Of a DNA stretch of 16,065 nt, positions 1 through 7,851 are shown in pieces. A program made the position numbers and the translations under genes. This stretch comes from Sulfidibacterium sp964588415 (GTDB taxonomy: Bacteria > Bacteroidota > Bacteroidia > Bacteroidales > F082), in contig CAZPPK010000061.1 of assembly GCA_964588415.1 (NCBI GenBank), forward strand, positions 1-16,065, read 5' to 3'. The notes beneath the pieces are model-generated. The model did no database searches, was not told the origin of the DNA, and saw only the letters and a program-made list of their open reading frames with translations. Numbering within the stretch: the first letter of the stretch is position 1; each line of letters starts with the position of its first letter.

Positions 1-371
1 GGTTCGAAATGACAGCCTTGTTCTTTTATTGTTGTCATTTCGAGGGAAGCGACGACAGGAGCGACGAGAAATCTCCTCAGCTCCATAGACCGGCCTAAAG
101 AAAGAACCCCTTTTGCGGGAGGCCGTTTCCTGATTCTGAGGAGATTTCTCACCGCTCACACACAGAGCCAACCCACAAGGTTCGAAATGACAGCCTTGTT
201 CTTTTATTGTTGTCATTTCGAGGGAAGCGACGACAGGAGCGACGAGAAATCTCCTCCGTTCCACAGACCGTCCTGCAGAAAGAAACCCTTTTTTCGGAAG
301 ACATTTTCCTGATGTTGAGAAGATTTCTCACCGCCTGCGTGCAAGGCCTATGCACAAGGTTCGAAATGACA
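1..371. repeat. Tandem array of ~160-bp MITE-like inverted-repeat elements
   Basis: The same DNA recurs with a period of 178-179 bp: copies begin at 1, 179 and 358. The repeating element is best read as 33-192 and 211-371. Each is bounded by the perfect 11-bp terminal inverted repeat TGTCATTTCGA / TCGAAATGACA and has an inner inverted repeat. In the first copy 66-80 pairs exactly with 136-150 over 15 bp; the second copy has a slightly decayed version. The elements are separated by the identical 18-bp spacer GCCTTGTTCTTTTATTGT at 15-32 and 193-210. The window opens inside the end of another element (TIR at 4-14), so the array probably continues to the left. The ends of the elements are conserved and the middles diverge. 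I see no coding capacity; open readings across it are repeat DNA. Elements of this style are frequent between genes in Bacteroidetes. How they move is unknown to me. Confidence 0.9.
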
Positions 372-623
372 GGCTTGTTCTTTTGCACTTTTTCTTCGTA
401 ATAGACATGTCCTTGCGGATTTAAGGTTATAGTAGATTATAATAAAGTCCAGCACCCTTCCCTCGTTTAACTCTGAGCCGGCATTGAAAAATTGATTTGT
501 TAACACTAATTGAATATCCGGCGTGAGAGTCTTTGGAATGAACAGTGAACACCCGGCAACCAATACCCAAAGGCCAACCCAAAGATGCCTCAGAATTGAA
601 CGGGTTTTTATTGCTATAACCAT
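348..623 (-). pseudogene. Possible short lipoprotein remnant running into repeat DNA (doubtful)
   Basis: The gap between the repeat array and the ATPase gene has one minus-strand reading with a feature worth noting. The 91-codon frame starts with basic residues (KTR, RH), then a short hydrophobic stretch ending in LVAGC, which fits a lipoprotein signal-peptidase II lipobox with Cys at about residue 25. The mature part (about 66 residues) matches no family I recognise. Its last dozen or so codons (KEQACHFEPCA) are simply the repeat element read backwards. It could be the 5' stub of a lipoprotein gene cut by repeat insertion, or chance. There is no clear promoter box on this strand. Low confidence. 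Confidence 0.2.
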
Positions 624-643
624 AAAAAATCATTAATTATTAT

Positions 644-651
644 TATCTTTG
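644..651 (+). promoter_or_regulatory. Bacteroidetes -7 box (TATCTTTG) for the ATPase gene
   Basis: TATCTTTG fits the Bacteroidetes sigma-ABfr -7 consensus TAnnTTTG exactly. It lies 25 bp before the GTG start, so transcription would begin around 656-659 and leave a leader of about 20 nt. I do not find a good TTTG -33 box at the usual distance; the upstream DNA is simply AT-rich. Confidence 0.5.
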
Positions 652-676
652 TGCCTGTAACCATAAACAATGAATC

Positions 677-1894
677 GTGATAAACCGGAAAATTTACATT
701 GAGCAGGTAACAGATTTTATTGATAAACCTTTTGTCAAAGTGATCTCCGGGATCAGACGAAGCGGTAAATCGGTCTTGTTAATGCAAACAATCGAAGCGT
801 TAAAGCAAAAAGGGATCAATGAAAAAAATATTATTTATATCAACTTTGAAAGTTTCAGATACGCGGAAATAACAAATGCGAAACAGCTTTATGAAAAAAT
901 AGCATCTAAAATAGTAAACAACGATAAATACTATATCTTATTAGATGAAATTCAGGAAGTTGACAAGTGGGAAAAAGCAATTAATTCGTTTCGGATAGAT
1001 TTTAATGCAGATATTTACATAACAGGATCAAATTCACATTTGTTATCATCAGAACTAACCACCTATTTGTCAGGCAGGTATATACAAATCCCTGTTTATA
1101 CTTTATCGTTTTCCGAATTTTTGGATTTTAGAAAAGAATACGCGAATAAGAAGGTCAAAGATGTGTATGAAGAATTTGAAAATTACCTGCGTCTCGGTGG
1201 TTTCCCTTCCATTCATGCAGGTTCCTATACCAACGAACAAGCCTATAAAATAGTTTATGACATTTATTCATCGGTTATCTTACGTGATGTCATTCAGCGC
1301 TTTAAAATTCGGGATATTGAATTACTCGAAAGAGTGGTCAGGTATGTTTTTGATAATATCGGGAACAAATTCTCAGCAAAAAATGTGGCAGACTATTTTA
1401 AAAGTCAGAACAGGAAACTGGATTTAAACACCATTTACAACTATCTCAATGCCCTGGAAAGTGCTTACATTATTTACAGGATACAACGATACAATATAAA
1501 AGGAAAAGAAATTCTGAAAACGAATGAAAAATATTTCCTGGGCGACCAGTCGCTGCTCTATGCTTTGACGGGTTTCAGGGACCGGCAAATTGCAGGCGTT
1601 TTGGAGAACATTGTTATGCTTGAATTAAAACGCAGGGGATACGATGTTTATGTTGGTAAACTAAATGACCTCGAAGTGGATTTTATCGCGGAAAAACAAA
1701 ATAAAAAACGTTACATTCAGGTTGCTTATAAGATGACCGAAAAATCAACGATGGACAGGGAATACCGGCCTTTGCTAAAAATTAATGATAATTTCCCCAA
1801 ATATGTTATTACCATGGACAGATTATGGAACGATAACATGGAGGGGATAGAACATAAGCACATTGCTGATTTCCTGCTTCTCAAAGAATTTTGA
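677..1894 (+). CDS. Stand-alone AAA ATPase with DUF4143 (ATP-binding protein)
   Basis: A 405-aa protein of the large AAA_14 plus DUF4143 family common in bacteria and archaea. Walker A is GIRRSGKS (residues 25-32), Walker B is ILLDE (87-91), a sensor-like TGSNS follows at 116-120, and LSGRY at 131-135 is typical of the family. The C-terminal half holds the DUF4143 domain. Its EVDFIAE and YIQVAY elements resemble a PD-(D/E)xK-like fold, though I cannot tell whether it is catalytic. The length is normal and nothing is broken. I chose the GTG start because it gives the usual family opening (MINRKIYIEQ) and the ATG at 670 leads out of frame to an early stop. The gene is alone between repeat clusters and is not part of the polysaccharide operon. 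These proteins spread widely by horizontal transfer and are often present in many copies; their biological role is not established. Confidence 0.9.
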   Translation: MINRKIYIEQVTDFIDKPFVKVISGIRRSGKSVLLMQTIEALKQKGINEKNIIYINFESFRYAEITNAKQLYEKIASKIVNNDKYYILLDEIQEVDKWEKAINSFRIDFNADIYITGSNSHLLSSELTTYLSGRYIQIPVYTLSFSEFLDFRKEYANKKVKDVYEEFENYLRLGGFPSIHAGSYTNEQAYKIVYDIYSSVILRDVIQRFKIRDIELLERVVRYVFDNIGNKFSAKNVADYFKSQNRKLDLNTIYNYLNALESAYIIYRIQRYNIKGKEILKTNEKYFLGDQSLLYALTGFRDRQIAGVLENIVMLELKRRGYDVYVGKLNDLEVDFIAEKQNKKRYIQVAYKMTEKSTMDREYRPLLKINDNFPKYVITMDRLWNDNMEGIEHKHIADFLLLKEF

Positions 1895-2060
1895 TTTTTA
1901 CAAATTGTCCCATAAAAAGGTGAGAAGACAAGTGAAGTCTCTCAACCCCCGGCGTTTAATTCCGGGCTGGCGAACGGGGAGCTTTTCCCATATCTTACGA
2001 TAAAAATACTACCATGCCTTCGGCAGCAATCTCTTTGTTTACATGATCTTATTATTATGG

Positions 2061-2155
2061 TGAGATTACTTTTCCGCTGACGGCAGATCGCAATGACGCA
2101 CGTTTTTATAGAATTTACTCTTTATAAAAATAGCTACTTAATAATATTGTCATTG
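2061..2155 (+). repeat. Dispersed repeat, direct diverged copy of 11749-11840
   Basis: Starting at TGAGATT, this segment aligns in the same orientation with 11749-11840. Shared landmarks in order are TGAGATT, TCCGC..GG..GATC, CAA-GAC-ACGTTTTTA, CTTTATA and TTGTCATT. The copies differ at many positions, so this is an old or fast-changing repeat. It does not code for protein. Confidence 0.7.
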
Positions 2156-2191
2156 GTAGTAGAGCAAAGAAATAGCAAAAAAAGATAATGA

Positions 2192-2289
2192 ACTACCCCC
2201 GCCGCAGAGCAGCGGGGTATCAAAAGGAGATTATTAATCGCCCCAAGGGGCGGGGAATTAATCCCTTGTCCGCCTCAGGCGGATTAAAA
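2192..2289 (-). repeat. 98-bp triple-hairpin element, left copy of a perfect inverted repeat
   Basis: All 98 bases are the exact reverse complement of 11552-11649. The element is a string of three hairpins: TACCCC..GGGGTA around an AGA loop (2195-2219), the perfect CGCCCC-AA-GGGGCG (2239-2252), and TCCGCC-TCA-GGCGGA (2269-2283). AT-rich linkers that include TTATTAAT and GAATTAAT join them. Identity stops at both ends, at 2191 and 2290. In RNA these stems could act as a terminator or processing site in either direction, but no T-run follows them. It is called minus because the copy at 11552 and the related array at 15891-16042 run the other way. Confidence 0.95.
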
Positions 2290-2291
2290 GA

Positions 2292-2322
2292 GATCCGTCT
2301 TTCGCCTCAGGCGAGGTCAGGA
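2292..2322. repeat. Imperfect hairpin repeat related to 11885-11915
   Basis: ATCC...CGCC-TCA-GGCG...GGAT forms a stem of about 14 bp with mismatches. It is followed by GATGACAAA. The same unit, with a perfect stem, lies at 11885-11915 in the same orientation and with the same GATGACAAA continuation. Confidence 0.7.
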
Positions 2323-2427
2323 TGACAAACAAAGCAAAAAATACTTAGGATACTCCGAAATATAAATTTTATTATTTTTAGCTCAACAATTTGCAACCTG
2401 TTCTGCACATTATTTAAAAAACCAGGC

Positions 2428-4098
2428 ATGAAAAAATTCCATTATATTTCCATATTTGTACTGCTGCTGATCATATTATTTCCAACGACGTCATGGGGGC
2501 AAAGCCTTTCCGTGGGGATGCCGGTGCTAAATGAAGTGTACCGCAGGGAACAGTTGCTGGGAAAGGTGAACCCGAATGTGAGCTTTACTTCCCTTCCTTT
2601 GTTTCCCGTGGAGGCATTTAATATCCAGGACAGTTTCGACCCGGACAGTGCTCTAAACAAAAGCAACCTGCTTGGATTTGACGGAACAGCCACCTTTGAC
2701 CACGCCAGAGGGAAGGTGCAACTTTTGCCTGTGGTGTGGAAGAACCAGTATAACAGCCTTCATCCGGCAGGATTTAACGACGGGGTGATGGTCCCTGCCC
2801 GGGGATATCAGACGGTATTCAGTGCCGGGGTGTTTATAAAGTACAGATTTTTATCCATTCAGTTGGAACCGGAGGTGCTGGATGTTCAGAACCTGCCTTT
2901 TCAGGGATTCTATCAGATTTATCAAAAACCTTCACCACCTACAGGTATTGATCTTCCCGAACGTTTCGGGGATTCAACTTTCAAGAAGATCTATTGGGGA
3001 CAAAGCAGCATACGGCTTACGTTCGGGCCGGTTTCCCTGGGGTTCTCCAATGAAAACTTATGGTGGGGGCCCGGCATTCACAATGCCTTGCTGATGACAA
3101 ACAATGCCCCGGGTTTTGCGCACGTAACTTTAAATACAGTCCGTCCCATTAAAACTGCCATCGGAACTTTTGAAGGACAATTGATTGGTGGGAAATTGGT
3201 AAGCTCAGGATATACGCCCGGACAACCCGACGACTGGCGGTATCTCAATGCCTTTACCTTAACCTATCATCCCAAGTGGGTTCCCGGGCTTTTTTTGGGG
3301 TTTACCCGTAGCTTTCAGATCTACCATAGTGATATGGGTCACCATTTTTATGATTACCTCCCGGTTTTTGGTGCCGTGGAAAAAGCGGCAGTGGGCAATG
3401 CAGCTACCGATGCCCGTAGGCAGGATCAGCTGCTGTCACTTTTTATGCGTTGGGTTTGGGAAAAAACCCATGGTGAAATTTATGCAGAGTTTGGGCGGGA
3501 AGACCATGCCTGGAATACGAGGGACTTTTTGTTGGAAGCAGCCCATTCTGCAGCTTATATTGTAGGGATACAGAAATTGTTTCCTTTTGGATATCATGAA
3601 GGCCAGTTTATTCAGGTAAATGCAGAAATCACCAACCTGGCATCTAATTCAACTACTGTTAATCGTGACAGAAATTATTCCGAGCCCGTAGGATATTGGT
3701 ATTCTCACAGTCAGGTCGTTCAGGGTTACACCAACGACGGGCAGGTACTGGGCGCCGGGATAGGACCAGGAAGTAACATGCAGTGGCTACAGGTGAAATG
3801 GGTAAAGGGGATGAAGAGCCTGGGCATCGCTTTCGACCGGTATGTGCATGACAACGATTATTTTATTGCCAACATAAAAGACGACCGGAGGAACTGGATG
3901 GATTTGGGAACCAGCCTGGTGGGGACCTGGGATTATAAAAGCTTGTTGTTCAGTGCGCAGTTGGAATACATTCATGAAATTAATTATGAATGGCGTTACA
4001 GGCCAGCACCTGTTATTAACGTGCAACCTACACACTGGAATCCGACCAAAGACAGTTATAACTGGCATTTTGCATTGAATGTGGTTTATAGATTTTAG
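2428..4098 (+). CDS. Wzi-family capsule assembly outer-membrane protein (first copy)
   Basis: A 556-aa predicted outer-membrane beta-barrel of the capsule-assembly Wzi family. The first 24-25 residues are a signal peptide: MKK, then a leucine/isoleucine-rich core, then TTSWG-QS. The protein ends in VVYRF, an aromatic C-terminus expected of a BAM-inserted barrel. Family-like segments include ARGYQT, WGQSSIRLTFG (from about 190), NENLWWGPG (208-216), NNAPGF, YHPKWVPGLFLGF, GAGIGPGSNMQ and DDRRNW. In E. coli group 1 capsules Wzi is a surface lectin that anchors the polymer to the outer membrane; a similar role is inferred here. It is the first gene of the locus and is followed after 82 bp by a paralogue with the same motif order. 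The spacer (4099-4180) is low-complexity (repeated GAAGAATG). The start is a clear ATG at the head of the signal peptide. Confidence 0.9.
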   Translation: MKKFHYISIFVLLLIILFPTTSWGQSLSVGMPVLNEVYRREQLLGKVNPNVSFTSLPLFPVEAFNIQDSFDPDSALNKSNLLGFDGTATFDHARGKVQLLPVVWKNQYNSLHPAGFNDGVMVPARGYQTVFSAGVFIKYRFLSIQLEPEVLDVQNLPFQGFYQIYQKPSPPTGIDLPERFGDSTFKKIYWGQSSIRLTFGPVSLGFSNENLWWGPGIHNALLMTNNAPGFAHVTLNTVRPIKTAIGTFEGQLIGGKLVSSGYTPGQPDDWRYLNAFTLTYHPKWVPGLFLGFTRSFQIYHSDMGHHFYDYLPVFGAVEKAAVGNAATDARRQDQLLSLFMRWVWEKTHGEIYAEFGREDHAWNTRDFLLEAAHSAAYIVGIQKLFPFGYHEGQFIQVNAEITNLASNSTTVNRDRNYSEPVGYWYSHSQVVQGYTNDGQVLGAGIGPGSNMQWLQVKWVKGMKSLGIAFDRYVHDNDYFIANIKDDRRNWMDLGTSLVGTWDYKSLLFSAQLEYIHEINYEWRYRPAPVINVQPTHWNPTKDSYNWHFALNVVYRF

Positions 4099-4246
4099 AT
4101 AAAATGAAGAATGTAGAGTGAAGAATGAAAAAAAAGCATCAAGTTGTCAAACATCGGTCAGACAATAGTCACACAATTATATGACCACATCACTGCATTT
4201 CACTAAACATAAAAAAATGAATAGGCGTGATTTAAAAAATAATAAA

Positions 4247-5962
4247 ATGATTTTTCCTTATAAAAGGCGACACATAGTAAGAAATTTAATTCTGGTATTT
4301 TTTGTCACAGGAGCGCTGCGGGTTTTTTCCCAAACGGTACCTGTTAACATGCCCGTTCTGCTGGACTATTACCGCAAGGCGCAGCTCATGGGGAAGGTAA
4401 ATCCGGATATCAGCTTTTGTGCGCAGCCGTTTTTCCCGAAGAGGGCATTGAAAGTTCAAAATAGTTTCGATCCGGACAGTACTTTAAGGCAGGATCCTTT
4501 TACCAAATTTAACGGGATTGTGTCATTGGGAAAGAAAGGCGATTACATACAACTGATGCCCGTGACCTGGCAGCAACAATTTAACACACATCACCCGGAA
4601 GGGATCGATAACGGTTCCATGATATCGGCCCGGGGATACCAGACGCTTTTCAGTGCAGGGATTTATGCACAATACGGCCCCTTAAGCATTCAATTAATGC
4701 CGGAAGTAGATTATGCACAAAACACTCCCTATGCCGGGTTCCCGGTCAGCTATGCCGATGTGAGATGGGCGCAATATTACGCCGGGGTTTTGAATTTTAT
4801 TGATCTCCCCGAACGTTTTGATAACGGCCCTTACAGTAAAATTAACTGGGGACAAAGCAGCATTCGCCTTACCTTTGGTGCGGTTTCCATGGGGTTATCC
4901 AATGAAAATTTATGGTGGGGCCCCGGTTTACGTAATGATCTTATTATGACGAACAATGCCCCCGGATTCAAGCACCTGACTTTTAATACAGTGCGTCCGG
5001 TTAAAACCTTTATTGGTTCCTTTGAGTGGCAACTCATTGCGGGAAGACTGGAACCTTCCGGTTTTCTGCCGCCCGGTACCGATAGAACTTATAGTGGTAA
5101 GCAGCTGTATGTTCCTAAGCCTTATGAATGGCAATATCTGAGCGGTTTGCTGGTGACCTATCATCCCAAATGGGTTCCCGGTTTATTCTTGGGTTTTGCC
5201 CGTACGGTTCAACAATATTACAAGAATGTCGGGGTAAATCTGATTGACTATTTCCCGGTTTTTGCGCCCCTTGGATTAAAGGCCGCCGGAGGAGATGCCA
5301 AGATTGCTAAACAGCAGCAACAACTCTATTCCGTATTTGCCAGGTGGTTGTGGAAAAAGGCCCATGGCGAAATTTATTTTGAATATGGAAGAAATGGTTA
5401 TTTCTGGGATAAACGCGATTTTCAGGTTGAAACTGCATATACCGGAGCTTTTGTGATAGGTTTCAGAAAACTGATTCCTCTGAAACTGCATAAAAATGAA
5501 TATATCCAGACTATGATGGAATTTACCCAGTTGGCCATGAATTCTACTACCAGAAACCGGGGGGGAATGAGCTGGTATCTGAGTTCTGTTATCAAGCAGG
5601 GATATACAAATAAGGGGCAGATTATCGGTGCAGGAATCGGACCGGGAAGCAATATGCAGACGTTGGAAGTAGATTGGGTGAAATCTTTAAGAACGATTGG
5701 GTTACGGATAGAACGATATGTCCATAATAATGATTTCTTTAATACATATATTAAAGACGACCGTAGAAACTGGGTGGATATGAGTGTCAGCCTGCTGGGA
5801 ACCTGGCCATACAAAGACCTGTTGTTTAACGGCCAACTGGAGTGGGTGAAGTCGCTGAATTATGAATGGCAATTTACACCACCTCCGTCTCCGGCACACT
5901 GGGGACCTGGGTTGGATGTTACCAATTTCCATTTGAGTCTGGGAGTAACTTACAGATTTTAA
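4247..5962 (+). CDS. Wzi-family capsule assembly outer-membrane protein (second copy)
   Basis: A paralogue of the preceding gene, alike along its whole length: MPVL..YR..QL.GKVNP, NSFDPDS, ARGYQT, WGQSSIRLTFG, NENLWWGPG, NNAPGF, YHPKWVPGLFLGF, GAGIGPGSNMQ, DDRRNW and a VTYRF end. I chose the ATG at 4247 (571 aa) because it gives an ordinary signal peptide: a basic KRRHIVR region, a hydrophobic core, then a cut near VFSQ. In-frame ATGs at 4217 and 4181 would add 10 or 22 polar residues and remain possible. It carries extra loops, such as an insertion before the LPERF motif and a longer segment after the SGF motif. These would probably be extracellular loops, where ligand preference could differ between the copies. 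Two divergent Wzi proteins in one locus suggest either different polymers or a two-part surface assembly; this is inference. Confidence 0.87.
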   Translation: MIFPYKRRHIVRNLILVFFVTGALRVFSQTVPVNMPVLLDYYRKAQLMGKVNPDISFCAQPFFPKRALKVQNSFDPDSTLRQDPFTKFNGIVSLGKKGDYIQLMPVTWQQQFNTHHPEGIDNGSMISARGYQTLFSAGIYAQYGPLSIQLMPEVDYAQNTPYAGFPVSYADVRWAQYYAGVLNFIDLPERFDNGPYSKINWGQSSIRLTFGAVSMGLSNENLWWGPGLRNDLIMTNNAPGFKHLTFNTVRPVKTFIGSFEWQLIAGRLEPSGFLPPGTDRTYSGKQLYVPKPYEWQYLSGLLVTYHPKWVPGLFLGFARTVQQYYKNVGVNLIDYFPVFAPLGLKAAGGDAKIAKQQQQLYSVFARWLWKKAHGEIYFEYGRNGYFWDKRDFQVETAYTGAFVIGFRKLIPLKLHKNEYIQTMMEFTQLAMNSTTRNRGGMSWYLSSVIKQGYTNKGQIIGAGIGPGSNMQTLEVDWVKSLRTIGLRIERYVHNNDFFNTYIKDDRRNWVDMSVSLLGTWPYKDLLFNGQLEWVKSLNYEWQFTPPPSPAHWGPGLDVTNFHLSLGVTYRF

Positions 5963-6204
5963 GACAAAAGGAAAAAGACAAAAGACAAAAGGAAAAAAAT
6001 GAAAGGATGGGAAGGTTAAGGCTCATAAATACACAGGGGGCTTAACCTGAACCTAAGCCTTAACATCAAAGGTTAAAGTTTAATGGAAAAAAGGGTTTAA
6101 AAGGTTTGAATAGTTAAAGAGTTTGAAGGGGTGAAAACTTGAAGCCGGAAGGCCGAAGTTTTATTCCCGTTGAACTACCTTGAACCCTCTTGAACGTTTT
6201 CTAA
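5963..6204. repeat. Low-complexity, repeat-derived spacer
   Basis: This 242-bp spacer has no gene. It opens with short tandem GACAAAAGGAAAAA units (5963-6000). It then has CTTAACCTGAACCTAAGCC near 6041, echoed at about 10161-10180, and AAAGGTTAAAGTTTAATGG at 6068-6086, a three-mismatch relative of the repeats at 10189 and 13518. It ends with repeated TTGAAC words just before the flippase gene. Promoter elements are not evident. Confidence 0.65.
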
Positions 6205-6240
6205 ATGCATAGACCGAGAATCAAGAGATATATTGAAGAG

Positions 6241-7716
6241 ATGAACGAACCTGGCAGGAATATTTCACGAAGTACCGTCCGGGGCGGTTTTTGGATGTTT
6301 GCGCTCAGAGTATTTCAGCAATTATTTGGTTTGACCAGGCTTATTATCCTTGCCCGTATTCTTGCCCCGGATGATTTCGGTTTGATGGGTATCGCATTAC
6401 TTACCATGGCAACGCTGGACACTTTTTCCCAGACCGGATTTCAGGCGGCTTTGATTCAAAAGAAAAAAAATATTGAATCGTATCTTGACAGTGCCTGGAC
6501 AGTCATGATGCTGAGGGGATTTGTCTTGTTTGTCATATTATATATTATTGCGCCTTATGCAGCGTTATTCTTCAATACACTTGAGGCAAAGCCCATTATT
6601 CAGGTAATTGGGGTTGCTGTCCTGCTCCAGGCATTTACAAACATCGGTGTTATCTATTTCCAGAAGGAACTGGAGTTTAATAAACAGTTTGTTTATCAAC
6701 TGAGCGGAACACTGGCGGACTTTATTGTAGCAGTCTCAGCAGCCCTGATCTTAAAAAATGTCTGGGCATTGGTGTTCGGCCTGCTTGCAGGGAATGCTGT
6801 GAGATTTATAGTAAGTTATTTAATACATCCTTACAGACCCCGTTTCAGTTTTGATTTGCAAAAAGTAAAGGAACTCTTTGGATTCGGTAAGTGGGCATTG
6901 GGGTCAAGCATCATCATGTTTTTGATCATTCAGGGTGACGATGGATTTATCGGTAAATTTCTTGGCGTAACGATGCTTGGCTTTTATCAAATGGCTTATA
7001 AGATTTCAAATATGCCGGCAACGGAGATAACCCATGTAATTTCTCAGGTGACTTTCCCGGCTTATTCCAAGATACAGGATGATATTCCCAAACTAAAAGA
7101 AGCCTATTTAAAAGTATTGCGGGTAACGGCATTTTTATCTTTTCCCGTTGCAGGATTAATATTTGTTTTGGCACCTGATTTTACCAGAGTATTCCTGGGA
7201 GAGAAATGGATGCCTATGGTCCCGGCAATGCAGGTGTTGGTTTTCTGGGGGTTGATAAGATCCATAGGGGCAACAATCGGGCCTGTCATTTATGCTACAG
7301 GACGGCCAAAAACATTAACAAAATATCAATTTTTCCAATTAATCACCCTAGTTGTTCTGATATATCCTTTTACAAAGTATTGGGGAATATTGGGCACTTC
7401 ACTGGCCGTACTCATTGCTTCGATGGAAGGAAATGTTCCCGCATTTCACAAAGTCATTAGAATTACTAATTGTGGAACCAGTAATTTTCTCAGTGCTATC
7501 AGCATTCCACTGATAGGTTCATTACTCGCAATAGTATCTGTGTTAATTTTGAAGATGTATTGGATCATGCCTAATACATTGTTATTACACCTTGTCTTAT
7601 TTGCGATATTTTATGGATTGGTATATTTGGGGGTGATATGGCTGTTTGACAGATTTTCAGCATATAAAATACAACATTTGGTTAAAGAAGTATTTTTATC
7701 ATCACGCGGATTATAA
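6241..7716 (+). CDS. Wzx-type polysaccharide flippase (MOP superfamily, WzxC/TuaB-like)
   Basis: A 491-aa polytopic membrane protein of the polysaccharide transporter branch of the MOP superfamily, with about 12-14 hydrophobic segments along its length. The opening (STVRGGFWMFALRVFQQLFGLTR), the early LARILAPDDFGLMGIA motif and AWTVMMLRG are characteristic of the WzxC/TuaB type. Its role would be to turn undecaprenyl-diphosphate-linked repeat units across the cytoplasmic membrane. I prefer the ATG at 6241 because it gives the usual short N-terminus; the in-frame ATG at 6205 adds 12 basic residues and cannot be excluded. The gene is intact. It sits downstream of the two wzi-like genes and upstream of the glycosyltransferases, as expected of a Wzx/Wzy locus. 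Confidence 0.92.
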   Translation: MNEPGRNISRSTVRGGFWMFALRVFQQLFGLTRLIILARILAPDDFGLMGIALLTMATLDTFSQTGFQAALIQKKKNIESYLDSAWTVMMLRGFVLFVILYIIAPYAALFFNTLEAKPIIQVIGVAVLLQAFTNIGVIYFQKELEFNKQFVYQLSGTLADFIVAVSAALILKNVWALVFGLLAGNAVRFIVSYLIHPYRPRFSFDLQKVKELFGFGKWALGSSIIMFLIIQGDDGFIGKFLGVTMLGFYQMAYKISNMPATEITHVISQVTFPAYSKIQDDIPKLKEAYLKVLRVTAFLSFPVAGLIFVLAPDFTRVFLGEKWMPMVPAMQVLVFWGLIRSIGATIGPVIYATGRPKTLTKYQFFQLITLVVLIYPFTKYWGILGTSLAVLIASMEGNVPAFHKVIRITNCGTSNFLSAISIPLIGSLLAIVSVLILKMYWIMPNTLLLHLVLFAIFYGLVYLGVIWLFDRFSAYKIQHLVKEVFLSSRGL

Positions 7717-7736
7717 AATCACCATCTTTTTAAGCA

Positions 7737-7744
7737 TAAATTTG
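7737..7744 (+). promoter_or_regulatory. Possible -7 box (TAAATTTG) upstream of the GT4 gene
   Basis: An exact TAnnTTTG match lies in the 135-bp gap between the flippase and the first glycosyltransferase, 107 bp before its ATG. No convincing -33 TTTG is found at the right distance, and such octamers arise by chance in AT-rich DNA. If real, it would give the glycosyltransferases an internal promoter. Confidence 0.25.
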
Positions 7745-7851
7745 CCAGTAAACAGGTTAAAGGTATCAGATATCTCTTTTAGATTGGTAAAATTTTATAC
7801 AAAAATGAGTATCGCAATGCTTTAATCATTTGTATATAACGGGATAACCCT

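Larger units (their letters stand above)
1895..2427. other. Repeat-rich intergenic region, no gene seen
   Basis: These 533 bp separate the ATPase from the polysaccharide locus. I see no credible coding region. The left part (1895-2060) has small GC-rich inverted motifs (for example TGCCTTCGGCA near 2018). The rest holds three recognisable repeat modules, listed separately. The last 80 bp (about 2345-2427) are AT-rich and should contain the promoter for the first wzi-like gene. The best candidate is the TTATTTTTAG stretch around 2371-2380, but it matches TAnnTTTG imperfectly. Confidence 0.7.

Noticed and set aside
1..371. CRISPR array
   Set aside because: The period of 178-179 bp, the spacers identical to one another and the long internally paired units do not fit CRISPR; no cas genes are present.
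207..401. Open reading in the repeat array (plus strand) and its minus-strand counterpart at 149-388
   Set aside because: Both are translations of the repeat itself, without a protein family, signal or codon pattern.
2192..2289. Rho-independent terminator
   Set aside because: The stems are strong but no T-run follows in either direction, and the exact copy elsewhere marks it as a dispersed repeat first.
3787..4068. Antisense readings inside the wzi-like genes (also 5422-5814)
   Set aside because: They are shadows of well-supported beta-barrel genes; the peptides show no domain or start signal.
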